Under the pieces are notes generated by a model. It ran no database searches and had not been told where the DNA came from. It worked only from the letters and a program-made list of their open reading frames with translations. Made by a program: the position numbers and the translations under genes. 64,000 nt of DNA from Nocardia coubleae NBRC 108252 (GTDB lineage Bacteria; Actinomycetota; Actinomycetes; Mycobacteriales; Mycobacteriaceae): positions 1 to 64,000 of the forward strand of contig NZ_BDBD01000029.1 in NCBI RefSeq assembly GCF_001612805.1, written 5' to 3'. Shown here piece by piece: positions 52,849 to 61,412 of this stretch (position 1 is the stretch's first letter; every line of letters starts with the position of its first letter).

Positions 52849-54159
52849 GTGAGAAAACCCAACACCGACGCGGCGAACGCCGAGCTGCTCGCGCAGCGGT
52901 ACCGCTCGCTGGTCGAACACACTCCCGATGCCATCTGCGTGCACGAGGCGGGCGTCATCGTCTACGTGAACCCGGCGATGGTGCGACTGCTCGGCGCGCA
53001 CACGGCCGAAGACCTGCTCGGATTGCGGATCACCCATTTCGTGCATCCCGACTCCATTCCGGCGATGCTCGACCGGATCGCCCAGCTCACCGCCGAGGGC
53101 GCGGCGTCACCACCGACCGAAATGGACCTGTTGCGCATCGATGGGCAGAAGGTGCCCGTGCAGACGGTGTCGGTGCTCACGGCCTGGCAGGGCGAGCTGG
53201 CCTATCAGGTGGTGGTGCACGACCTGACCGCGCAGCGGGCCGCCGAGGCCTCCGCACGGCAGGCCGAGGCGTACTTCACCACCGTGGTCTCCCAGCTCGA
53301 GGAGGGTGTGCTGGTCGTCGACCGGCGGGGCAGGCTCGAATCGATCAATCCGGCGGGCAGGCGCATCCTCGGCATCGCCGACTCCGCGCCGGTCCTCGGT
53401 GCGCGTTTCGACGAGCTGCCCGTCACGATGATCGACTGGGAGGGTCAGCCGCTGCCCGTGGGCAGGCATCCGATGGCGCACACGTTGACGACCGGCGAAC
53501 CGGTGACGCGGTTCGTGTTCGGGGTGCGCCGGGCCGACGGTCAGCAGGTGTGGCTGTCGTGTAACTGCCGGCTGCTCAACCCCGACAGCCCGGACTCGGC
53601 GGGGGTGTCGTCGTTCGCCGATGTCACCGAATACCGGGCAAGCAAGATGCAGCTCGAGTACCAGGCCACCCACGACGCGCTGACCGGACTGGCCAACCGG
53701 TCGCTGATCCTGTCGCAGTTGTCGGCGGCACTGGCCGACGAGGGCGGCGCCCTGGTCACCACCGTGCTGTTCATCGATCTCGACGGCTTCAAGGCGATCA
53801 ACGACACTCTCGGCCACGCCATCGGCGACACGGTCCTGCAGATCGTCGCCCAGCGCCTGCAACGCGCGCTGCGCGCCGAGGACGTGGTCGGCAGGCTCGG
53901 TGGGGACGAGTTCCTGGTGCTGCTCGCCGGGCACCCGCAGCGCACCGATCTGCCACGTCTGATCGAACGGCTGCGCGTCACCATGGCCGAGCCGATCATC
54001 GCGAGCGGGCACCGTCTCGAAGTGAGCGCCTCGATCGGCGTCACCGAACTCGGCCCGCACGAGCGCCGCACTCCCGAAGCCGTACTGCACGACGCCGATC
54101 TGGCCATGTACCGCGACAAGCCCTCCGGTCGCCGCAACCACACCACGCACGCGTCCTGA
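52849..54159 (+). CDS. PAS-PAS-GGDEF diguanylate cyclase
   Basis: A 436-aa sensor. PAS1 (about 15-125: RYRSLVEHTPDAICVHEAGV), PAS2 (about 140-265: EEGVLVVDRRGRLESINPAG), then the GGDEF domain with an intact active site DVVGRLGGDEFLVLLAG and the metal Asp in VLFIDLDGFKAIN. No EAL domain follows. It should make c-di-GMP from GTP. No clear RxxD inhibitory site five residues before GGDEF. The start is GTG 52849. Soluble, with no membrane segment. Confidence 0.93.
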   Translation: MRKPNTDAANAELLAQRYRSLVEHTPDAICVHEAGVIVYVNPAMVRLLGAHTAEDLLGLRITHFVHPDSIPAMLDRIAQLTAEGAASPPTEMDLLRIDGQKVPVQTVSVLTAWQGELAYQVVVHDLTAQRAAEASARQAEAYFTTVVSQLEEGVLVVDRRGRLESINPAGRRILGIADSAPVLGARFDELPVTMIDWEGQPLPVGRHPMAHTLTTGEPVTRFVFGVRRADGQQVWLSCNCRLLNPDSPDSAGVSSFADVTEYRASKMQLEYQATHDALTGLANRSLILSQLSAALADEGGALVTTVLFIDLDGFKAINDTLGHAIGDTVLQIVAQRLQRALRAEDVVGRLGGDEFLVLLAGHPQRTDLPRLIERLRVTMAEPIIASGHRLEVSASIGVTELGPHERRTPEAVLHDADLAMYRDKPSGRRNHTTHAS

Positions 54160-54376
54160 CAAACTGGTCGGCGTGATCGTCGAACACTTTTCACGGGTCG
54201 CCGGAATATCGGCGCTGGCGTGCGCTGTTACATCACTTCTATGAGCCTTTCCCGGTGGTCGAGCACTTCACGCCGGTGACCGGTGACGAAGTCTTCCCCG
54301 CGACGGGCGCGCTGCCGTCCGGGGGCAAGTAGACTCGACAACTCTGTTCTCAACGCGGTGACAAAGGAGTCCTGTT

Positions 54377-56674
54377 TTGCCCGACCGCCTCGCCGACGAC
54401 CGCGCAACCGCCGACCAGGGCGGGCGCGGCCGCGAGATCGAACAGGAACAGCAGTACCTCACGGTGCTCTACGACCGCCTCGACGCCATGCGCGACTACG
54501 CGCAGAACCGGCTCAAGACCGTGCTGCTGGAAGCGGGCGGCACCCCGCAGGCGCGCAGCGAACGCGAGTCGTTCACCGCGCTCTACAGCGAAGACCTGGC
54601 CAAATACGACGCCGCCGAGCACGGTTTGTGCTTCGGCCGCATCGACCTGGACGCCACCGAGGACGCCGCCCGCTACATCGGGCGCCTCGGCATCCTCGAC
54701 GAGGACAACGACTACGAGCCGCTGCTCCTGGACTGGCGCGCTCCCCTGGCGCGCCCGTTCTACCTGGCGACCACCGCCAATCCCGAGGACGTGGTCCGCC
54801 GCCGTCACATCCGCTCGCGCAACCGCACGGTCACCGCGATCAACGACGAGTACCTCGACCTCGGCGCCGCCGAACGCGACGGCGCGGTGGGTACCGACGA
54901 CGGCGTGGGCGGCGAGAGCGCCCTGCTCGCCGCGCTGAACGCGGCCCGCACCGGGCACATGAACGACATCGTCGAGACGATCCAGAGCGAACAGGACGCG
55001 ATCATCCGCTCCGAGCACAAGAGTGTGCTCGTGGTGCAGGGTGGGCCGGGCACCGGCAAGACGGCGGTGGCGCTGCACCGGGCCGCCTACCTGCTCTACA
55101 CCTTCCGCCAGCAGCTCGCCAAGAGTGGTGTGCTCATCATCGGCCCGAACGCCACCTTCCTCGACTACATCGGGCAGGTACTGCCCTCGCTCGGTGAGAC
55201 CGGTGTGCTGCTGTCCACCATCGGTGACCTGTATCCGGGGGTGAAGGCGGTCCGCGAGGATTCGCTGCGCGCGGGTGAGATCAAGGGCTCGCTCGACATG
55301 CTCGAGGTGCTCAAGCAGGCGGTGCGCGACCGGCAGGAAGTGCCCGCGGAACCGGTGCGGCTCACCTTCGACGGCTACCCGGTGCTGCTCGACCGCAAGA
55401 TCGCGACCCGGGCGCGTGGCCGGGCTCGTTCCTCGCGCCGTCCGCACAATCTCGCGCGGCCGATCTTCGCCTCGTCGGTGATCGACGCGCTCACCGATCA
55501 GCTGGCCGCGACGATGGGTGCCGATCTGTCCGGCGGCACCAGCCTGCTCAGCTCTGCCGATCTGAGCGAGATCGGTGACGAGATGCGCGCCGACCCGCAA
55601 GTGCAGGCCGCGATCAGCGCGCTGTGGCCGGTGCTCTCACCCCAGGAGGTCCTCGCCGATCTGCTCGCCGACCCGGCCCGGCTCGACCGCGCCGCCAAGT
55701 CGCTGAGCCCCGAGGACCGCGCCGAACTCGTCCGCCCCGACGACGGCACGTTCTCGGCCGCCGACGCACCGCTGCTCGACGAACTGGCCGAACTGCTCGG
55801 CGTGGACGACACCGAGGAGCGCGAACGGGCCCGCCGCCGGTGGCGCGCGCAACTGGCCGAGGCCCAGGACGCACTCGACATCCTCACCGGTTCCGCACCC
55901 CAGGACATCGAGGACGAACTCGACCCCGAGATCCTGATGGCCTACGACCTGATCGACGCCTCCCAGCTGGCCCAGCGCCAGGAGTTCGGCAACCGGCAGA
56001 CCACGGCCGAACGCGCCGCGGGCGACCGCACCTGGACCTACGGGCACGTGATCGTCGACGAGGCGCAGGAGCTGTCGGAGATGGCGTGGCGAATGGTGAT
56101 GCGCCGCATCCCGAATCGGTGGATCACCGTCGTCGGCGACGTGGCCCAGACCGGCGACCCGGCGGGCGCGTCGTCGTGGCAGCGGGTGCTGGAACCCTAT
56201 GTGGCCAAACGCTGGAAGCTCACCGAGCTCACGGTCAACTACCGCACGCCCGCCGAGATCATGGCCGTGGCCGCCGACGTCCTCGCCGCCATCGACCCCA
56301 CCGCCAAGGCACCGCGCTCGGTCCGCGAAACCGGCAATCCCCCTCGCGCACATCGTGTTTCACCTGCGGAAGTGCAGGACGAACTCGCCCGGCTGATCGC
56401 CGCCGAGCAGGCCCCCGGCACCGCCGCCGTCCTCGCCCCCGCCGCTCTCGTCCCCGAATTGTCCCCGCTGGCAGGCGAATCGGTGCAGGTCCTCACGGTG
56501 CACGACGCCAAGGGCCTGGAGTTCGACCGCGTCTACTTGGTGGAACCCCAGGCCATCGTCAAGGAGTCCCCGCGCGGTCTCAACGACCTCTACGTCGCAC
56601 TCACCCGCGCCACCCAGCGGCTCTCGGTGGTGCACACCGAAGAGCTCCCCGAGGTGTTGTCCACGCTCGCGTGA
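54377..56674 (+). CDS. HelD/HelR-like UvrD-family helicase
   Basis: A 765-aa superfamily 1 motor of the actinobacterial HelD class, which binds RNA polymerase and frees it from DNA; some members (HelR) protect it from rifamycins. An N-terminal coiled-coil arm (EQQYLTVLYDRLDAMRDYAQ) precedes Walker A VLVVQGGPGTGKTAVALHRA. Walker B is VIVDEAQELSEMAWR; later motifs are TVNYRTPAEI and VHDAKGLEFDRVY. The start is TTG 54377 with AAAGGAG 7 nt upstream. A possible -10 TAGACT lies at 54330-54335. No clear rifamycin-associated element was found upstream. Confidence 0.92.
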   Translation: MPDRLADDRATADQGGRGREIEQEQQYLTVLYDRLDAMRDYAQNRLKTVLLEAGGTPQARSERESFTALYSEDLAKYDAAEHGLCFGRIDLDATEDAARYIGRLGILDEDNDYEPLLLDWRAPLARPFYLATTANPEDVVRRRHIRSRNRTVTAINDEYLDLGAAERDGAVGTDDGVGGESALLAALNAARTGHMNDIVETIQSEQDAIIRSEHKSVLVVQGGPGTGKTAVALHRAAYLLYTFRQQLAKSGVLIIGPNATFLDYIGQVLPSLGETGVLLSTIGDLYPGVKAVREDSLRAGEIKGSLDMLEVLKQAVRDRQEVPAEPVRLTFDGYPVLLDRKIATRARGRARSSRRPHNLARPIFASSVIDALTDQLAATMGADLSGGTSLLSSADLSEIGDEMRADPQVQAAISALWPVLSPQEVLADLLADPARLDRAAKSLSPEDRAELVRPDDGTFSAADAPLLDELAELLGVDDTEERERARRRWRAQLAEAQDALDILTGSAPQDIEDELDPEILMAYDLIDASQLAQRQEFGNRQTTAERAAGDRTWTYGHVIVDEAQELSEMAWRMVMRRIPNRWITVVGDVAQTGDPAGASSWQRVLEPYVAKRWKLTELTVNYRTPAEIMAVAADVLAAIDPTAKAPRSVRETGNPPRAHRVSPAEVQDELARLIAAEQAPGTAAVLAPAALVPELSPLAGESVQVLTVHDAKGLEFDRVYLVEPQAIVKESPRGLNDLYVALTRATQRLSVVHTEELPEVLSTLA

Positions 56675-56689
56675 AGCGCGCCGCGCGGG

Positions 56690-57340
56690 TCAGCGGGGCG
56701 CGGACAGCAGCCCGTCGACCAGCGCGGCCAGTCCGGCGCCAAAGGAACTCGTCGCGTCGAAATCGGTCCAGCGAGAACCGATTTCGGCCAGACGTGGCGT
56801 CGTCTCGGCGTCCAGGTTCGCGAACACCTCGTCCCGATAGGTCGGCCCCTGCGCGGCCCGGCGAGTGGACCGCGCGGTGATGATGAGCGCACCCGCGGTG
56901 TAGTGCCAGACCGCGCGATAGGCCTCGGCCGCCCGGTCGAGCGACAGTCCCGCCGCGACCCCGGCGTCGATGATGGTCTCGGGAAACCACAGCGCCGAGC
57001 GCCCGAAAAGATCGCCGTCGACGAGGACCTCGACCACCCACGGCCGGGCGGCCAGCACATCGTGCATCGCCGTGGCGGCCACCAGAATTCGCTGCCGTGG
57101 ATCGTCGGGCAGCTCCGGCCACTCGACCTGGTCGGCGTAATCGTCGAGGAGTAGCCGCAGCAGCGCGTCCTTGTCGCGGACGTGGTGATAGAGCGCCATC
57201 GGCGTACAGCCGAGTTCGGTGGCCAGCCTGCGCATCGTCAGCTTCTCGACGCCGTCGGTGTCTATCACGCCGTGGGCCGCGGCGACGATGTCGGCGCGAG
57301 AGATTCGGGCCGGTCTTCCGGTGCGCGACGAGGTTGCCAT
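56690..57340 (-). CDS. TetR family repressor
   Basis: A 216-aa regulator with HTH (SRADIVAAAHGVIDTDGVEK, then GCTPMALYHHVRDKDALL) and a TetR_C-type ligand domain similar to tetracycline-repressor-like proteins. ATG 57340 is chosen; the longer frame crosses the operator. Divergent from an MFS-cupin operon with a perfect 24-bp palindrome between. Confidence 0.94.
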   Translation of the reverse strand: MATSSRTGRPARISRADIVAAAHGVIDTDGVEKLTMRRLATELGCTPMALYHHVRDKDALLRLLLDDYADQVEWPELPDDPRQRILVAATAMHDVLAARPWVVEVLVDGDLFGRSALWFPETIIDAGVAAGLSLDRAAEAYRAVWHYTAGALIITARSTRRAAQGPTYRDEVFANLDAETTPRLAEIGSRWTDFDATSSFGAGLAALVDGLLSAPR

Positions 57341-57397
57341 AGGTCCATCTTGACCCATCAGCCGGCGCAGGCCTGGACACAGGTCCGCCGTCGAGTT

Positions 57398-57421
57398 AGT
57401 TTTTATACATGTATAAAAACT
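57398..57421. promoter_or_regulatory. 24-bp perfect palindrome centred on an ATG
   Basis: Half-site AGTTTTTATACA followed by its exact complement. The two central bases are the AT of the MFS start codon at 57409. Very AT-rich in GC-rich DNA. It is the likely TetR operator; a bound repressor would cover the -10 region and the start site of a leaderless MFS mRNA. Confidence 0.88.
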
Positions 57422-58842
57422 CTTCACCCCCGCGCTCCGGCGCCGCATTAGCCGCCGTTGCCGTCGCGCAGTTCATGGTCGCGCTCGACATGGCGGTCGT
57501 GAATGTCGCACTCCCCTCGATCGGCGACGCACTCGGTTTCACGCCCCTCGACCTGGCCTGGGTCGTGCACGTCTACGCGCTGACCTTCGGCGGATTTCTG
57601 CTGCTCGGAGGTAAGGCGTGCGATCTGTACGGTCGGCGACGGCTGTTCACCGCCGGTTTGCTCGCCTTCGGCATCGCCTCTCTGGCCGGCGGGCTCGCGC
57701 AGGCACCCTGGCAGCTGGTCGTCGCGCGCGCCGCGCAGGGCATCGCGGCGGCCGCCGTCGCGCCCGCCGCGCTGGCGACCCTCACCACGGTGTTTCCTGA
57801 AGGGCCCGCGCGGGTCCGCGCTCTCGGCGTGTGGGGTGGCGTCAATGCGGCGGGTGGTGCGCTCGGCGTGCTCGTCGGGGGCCTGCTCACCGAGTACGCG
57901 GACTGGCGCTGGGTGATGCTGGTCAATGTCCCGATCGTCGCGGTGGCGCTACTGTCCACGGCCGCAGGCGTTCCCGCGGACCGACCGTCCGACTCACCCG
58001 CGAGCCTCGACATCCTCGGTGCGCTCACCGCGACAGCCGGTGTCGGACTACTGGTGACCGGCGTCATCCGCACCGATCGCCACGGCTGGTTCTCGGCGAC
58101 GACCGGCACGACGCTCGTCGCGGCCCTTGTCGCGCTCACGGCGTTCGTGGTAGTCGAACGCCGTGCGCGTAATCCGCTGCTGCGCCTCGGATTGTTCGGC
58201 AACCGATGGGTGCTCGGTGCCAACCTCTTCGTGCTGTTCGCTGCGGCAGGCCAATTCTCGGCGTTCTACCTGGTCTCGCTGTATCTACAGCAGGTCCTGG
58301 GGCTCGGCGCGGGCGCCGCCGGGGCGGCCTTCCTGCCGTTCTCGCTCTGCGTCATCGCGGGCACGCTGGTCGCGACACGGATCGGCGGGAGCCGTTCGCC
58401 ACGACCGATCCTGATCGGCGGCGCGGTGCTGACCACGGTCGGCATCGGCTGGTTCGCACTGATCAGCCCCGACGGCAGCGTCCTGGCCGACATCCTCGGC
58501 CCATCGCTGATCGGCGGATTCGGACTCGGCCTGTGTTTGGCGCCGGTGGCATCGGCCGCTGTCACCGCCGTCGCGCCCGGCGAGGCGGGCATGGCCTCCG
58601 GTGCGTTCAACAGTGCCCGCCAGCTCGGCGGCAGCATCGGCGTCGCCACGCTGGCTACCCTCGCCGCGAACAGGACCGGCACCAGCAGCGATCCAACCGC
58701 GCTGACCGGCGGCTATGGCTTCGCCCTCGCCGTCGCCGCACTGCTGTTCGCCGTGGCCGCAGCGATCGCCGTTGTCGTTCTTCCGCGCACGCGGCGCACG
58801 GAACCCCTTGCCGCCCAACCTGTTCCCGCATCAGCACAGTGA
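57409..58842 (+). CDS. MFS drug exporter, DHA2 (EmrB/QacA) family
   Basis: A 477-aa, 14-TM exporter: FMVALDMAVVNVALPSIGDA at helix 1, motif A GGKACDLYGRRRLFTAGLLA, motif C GGVNAAGGALGVLVGGLLTE. ATG 57409 lies in the centre of the operator palindrome, leaving no normal ribosome-binding site; leaderless translation is inferred. Followed after 11 bp by the cupin gene. Substrate unknown. Confidence 0.92.
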   Translation: MYKNSSPPRSGAALAAVAVAQFMVALDMAVVNVALPSIGDALGFTPLDLAWVVHVYALTFGGFLLLGGKACDLYGRRRLFTAGLLAFGIASLAGGLAQAPWQLVVARAAQGIAAAAVAPAALATLTTVFPEGPARVRALGVWGGVNAAGGALGVLVGGLLTEYADWRWVMLVNVPIVAVALLSTAAGVPADRPSDSPASLDILGALTATAGVGLLVTGVIRTDRHGWFSATTGTTLVAALVALTAFVVVERRARNPLLRLGLFGNRWVLGANLFVLFAAAGQFSAFYLVSLYLQQVLGLGAGAAGAAFLPFSLCVIAGTLVATRIGGSRSPRPILIGGAVLTTVGIGWFALISPDGSVLADILGPSLIGGFGLGLCLAPVASAAVTAVAPGEAGMASGAFNSARQLGGSIGVATLATLAANRTGTSSDPTALTGGYGFALAVAALLFAVAAAIAVVVLPRTRRTEPLAAQPVPASAQ

Positions 58843-58853
58843 AAGGAAGAACA

Positions 58854-59234
58854 ATGTCCCCGATCGATCTGTTCGAGCGCGCCCTACGATTCGAGCCGGA
58901 GGGAGCGGTGAGCGCCGTGAAGCGCCGGATGACCGCCGGCTCCGACGGCTGGCAGCTGGCCACCTTCCACGTCGAGACCGACGCCGATGTACACGCCGAC
59001 CACTGGGAGATGCATCCCACCGCCGATGAGGCGGTGTGCTGCCTGACGGGCGCGATGCGGTTGTACCTGCGACCCGAGACGGCCGACGAGGGAGAGTATG
59101 TCGTGACACTGACCGCGGGCACCGCGTTCGTGGTGCCACGTGGACGCTGGCACCGGATCGAACTCGACGAACCGAGCGACATCATGTCGATCGGATTGCG
59201 TGACGGCACAAGGCAGGAGCCCGTCATGCGGTGA
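58854..59234 (+). CDS. Cupin-domain protein
   Basis: A 126-aa single cupin: DVHADHWEMHPTADEAVCCL holds the first motif (H, H, E-type ligands) and AFVVPRGRWHRIELDE the second with its His. It may bind a metal and act as an isomerase, dioxygenase or ligand sensor. ATG 58854 has GAAAGGAAG 4 nt upstream. Co-transcribed with the MFS gene under TetR control, so it may act on the exported compound. A strong terminator follows. Confidence 0.88.
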   Translation: MSPIDLFERALRFEPEGAVSAVKRRMTAGSDGWQLATFHVETDADVHADHWEMHPTADEAVCCLTGAMRLYLRPETADEGEYVVTLTAGTAFVVPRGRWHRIELDEPSDIMSIGLRDGTRQEPVMR

Positions 59235-59239
59235 AAACA

Positions 59240-59275
59240 GCCGAGGGCGCCGCGCGGTGGCGCGGCGCCCTCGGC
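59240..59275. terminator. Terminator hairpin
   Basis: A perfect 16-bp stem, GCCGAGGGCGCCGCGC with loop GGTG and its exact complement, between the convergent cupin and universal stress genes. Works in both directions; no U-run. Confidence 0.92.
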
Positions 59276-59288
59276 GTGTGGTCGAACC

Positions 59289-59741
59289 TCAGCGCACCGT
59301 GTGGACGATCAGGACGTCCGAGCGGGACTTGCGGGCCACGTCCGAGGGGACGGAGCCGAGCAGGCGGCCGGTGAGGGTGTTGAGGCCACGGTTACCGACG
59401 ACGAGCAGGTCGGCCTTGGTCTCCTTGATCAGCTCGAGCAGGGAATCCACCGGCTCGCCGACGATGGCGCGCTCGACGATGTTCTTCGCACCGGCGGCCA
59501 CCGCCTTCTCGCGGGCGACGTGCAGGATCTCGTTGGTCGGCGCCGAGCCACGGACCTGGTAGGCCTCGTCTTTGAGCACATCGGCGGCGGCGGCGACATC
59601 GCGATCATCGGTCGGGAAGTAGGCGCAGGCCAGCACGAGAGTCGCGTCCGCGTCGGCAGCGAGCGCCGCAGCCTTCTCCACCGCGACGTACGACGAATCC
59701 GAGCCATCAGTACCGACGACAATGGTCCGGTAGGCGGTCAT
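59289..59741 (-). CDS. Universal stress protein (UspA family)
   Basis: A 150-aa single-domain Usp: TIVVGTDGSDSSYVAVEKAA at the N-terminus and the ATP-binding motif VVGNRGLNTLTGRLLGSVPS at the C-terminus. ATP-binding Usps respond to starvation and hypoxia in mycolate actinomycetes. ATG 59741 has GGAGGAGAG directly upstream. No DosR box could be recognised in the 290-bp gap before it. Confidence 0.94.
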   Translation of the reverse strand: MTAYRTIVVGTDGSDSSYVAVEKAAALAADADATLVLACAYFPTDDRDVAAAADVLKDEAYQVRGSAPTNEILHVAREKAVAAGAKNIVERAIVGEPVDSLLELIKETKADLLVVGNRGLNTLTGRLLGSVPSDVARKSRSDVLIVHTVR

Positions 59742-60031
59742 CTCTCCTCCAACTTGGTCGGTGCAGCGCCGAACGACCCGGGAATCGAGCATCGGCGCGG
59801 CAATTGCGTCGACCATAACGCCACAGCGCGCCGATTTATCGACAATTCGCAACAGATCACACCGGGAGTGTTGGGTCACTTTGTCCGGCGGTGCCGGATT
59901 ATGGGCGCCGCCGTCGGCATTCACCTGCGCCGATCGAACGGCGAGCCGACGAAATTGTGGCAGATCACAACACAATCAACGCCGCTGCGGGCCTGGGATT
60001 TTCGTCACAACACCGCCGGTACCGTGCCCGT

Positions 60032-60868
60032 TCACAGCGTTGCGGCGGCCGCGTCCATCGCGCGGGCACGGCGCGCGTATTCGCGGGGCGGCATCCCGAT
60101 CTGCGCGGTGAATTCCCGGCTGAAATGCGCCTGATCGAAATAGCCGAGACCGGTGGCCAACTCGGCCAGATCCGGGTCGGAGTGGGCGAGCAGATCGGCG
60201 GCGTCCTGCAACCGGAACCGGCACAGCACCCATTTCGGGCCGGCGCCCACATAGCGGCGGAACAACCGCTGCACGGTGCGCATGGGCACCGCGAACCGTT
60301 CGGTGACCTGGTCCACGCGCGTGAGCTCGGGATCCCGCTCCATCGCCGTCACGATGCGCGACACCAGCGCGAACTGCGGGTCGTCGGCACCGCCACGGCC
60401 GCCGAAGAATTCCTCGACGATCCCGACCCGGTTCTCGTCGGACGGCTCGGCCAGTACCCGCTCGGCCAGCCCCGCCGCTTCGGGCAGCACCTCGGTGAGC
60501 AGCGCCGAACCGTCGCGGAAGGCACCGACATCACACCCGGTGAAGGCTCCGAAACCGCCGGGGCGGAAACGGATTCCGAATGTCTCGCCCTCGCCGTCGA
60601 GATCGCGCACGTACTTGGTGGTGCACACACCGTTCACGAATCCGCCGGTGCGGGTGCTGCTGCGTTCGAAGGTGACGTTCACGCACGGAAACGACAGCAC
60701 CTCGGCACGGAACGCGGGTCTGCCACGCAGATCCCAGCGCACCACCCAGTACCGGTCGGCGAATTCCGCCAGCGCGGGACCGACTTCGAGCCGCCGCAGC
60801 GAACGGTGTCTGGCCTGCTCGCGCGGGAGCAGGATCCCCTTCGCGTCGTCGAGATCGCCGCTCGTCAT
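60032..60868 (-). CDS. AraC family regulator
   Basis: A 278-aa regulator with an N-terminal cupin-like domain (LRRLEVGPALAEFADRYWVV, then GIRFRPGGFGAF) and a C-terminal AraC double HTH (VDQVTERFAVPMRTVQRLFR, then LATGLGYFDQAHFSREFTAQ). ATG 60868. Divergent from the VOC-protein gene at 60925, its likely target. Confidence 0.92.
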   Translation of the reverse strand: MTSGDLDDAKGILLPREQARHRSLRRLEVGPALAEFADRYWVVRWDLRGRPAFRAEVLSFPCVNVTFERSSTRTGGFVNGVCTTKYVRDLDGEGETFGIRFRPGGFGAFTGCDVGAFRDGSALLTEVLPEAAGLAERVLAEPSDENRVGIVEEFFGGRGGADDPQFALVSRIVTAMERDPELTRVDQVTERFAVPMRTVQRLFRRYVGAGPKWVLCRFRLQDAADLLAHSDPDLAELATGLGYFDQAHFSREFTAQIGMPPREYARRARAMDAAAATL

Positions 60869-60924
60869 CGCCGGTGTCGCGTTCTTACAAGACCGGCGAG
60901 CGCCGGGTGAGCAGGATCGAAACC

Positions 60925-61389
60925 ATGAACGTTGCACCCATCCCCGAGGGCTACCACTCCATCACCTGTTTCCTGGCCGTCGCCGACGGCGAGGCGGCCA
61001 TCGACTTCTACTCCGAGGTCTTCGGTGCGAAGGTGCTCAGCCGCGCCGACGATGCCGAGGGCAGGCCCGTCCACGCGGAGCTGCTCATCGGCGATTCCAC
61101 CCTGCAGCTCGGAATCCCGCTGCTCGACAAGAGCGTTCGTGCCCCCGAGGGCTGGGTGCACACCTCGATCGTGCACTACTGCCCCGATGTCGACGAGGCG
61201 CTCGCGCGTGCCGTCGCCCGCGGTGCCCGCGTCGTCGAGGAAACCCAGACCTTCGTCACCGGTGACCGCTACGGCGTGATCATCGATCCGTTCGGCCACC
61301 GCTGGGCCGTGATGACCCGCGTCGAGGACGTCTCCCGCGAGGAGGCCGACCGACGCGTAGCCGCCTGGATGGCGACTCAGTCCACCTAG
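60925..61389 (+). CDS. VOC (glyoxalase/bleomycin-resistance) family protein
   Basis: A 154-aa PhnB-like vicinal-oxygen-chelate protein with two beta-alpha-beta-beta-beta units: ITCFLAVADGEAAIDFYSEV, then VHTSIVHYCPDVDEALARAV and YGVIIDPFGHRWAVMTRVED. Substrate unknown. ATG 60925 is chosen; GTG 60907 is possible. Confidence 0.9.
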   Translation: MNVAPIPEGYHSITCFLAVADGEAAIDFYSEVFGAKVLSRADDAEGRPVHAELLIGDSTLQLGIPLLDKSVRAPEGWVHTSIVHYCPDVDEALARAVARGARVVEETQTFVTGDRYGVIIDPFGHRWAVMTRVEDVSREEADRRVAAWMATQST

Positions 61390-61412
61390 CGGCCCGCGGT
61401 GCGTCGCCATCC

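Noticed and set aside
54241..54376. Rifamycin-associated element before the HelD-like gene
   Set aside because: GGGGGCAAG at 54320-54328 recalls one half, but the inverted half is missing.
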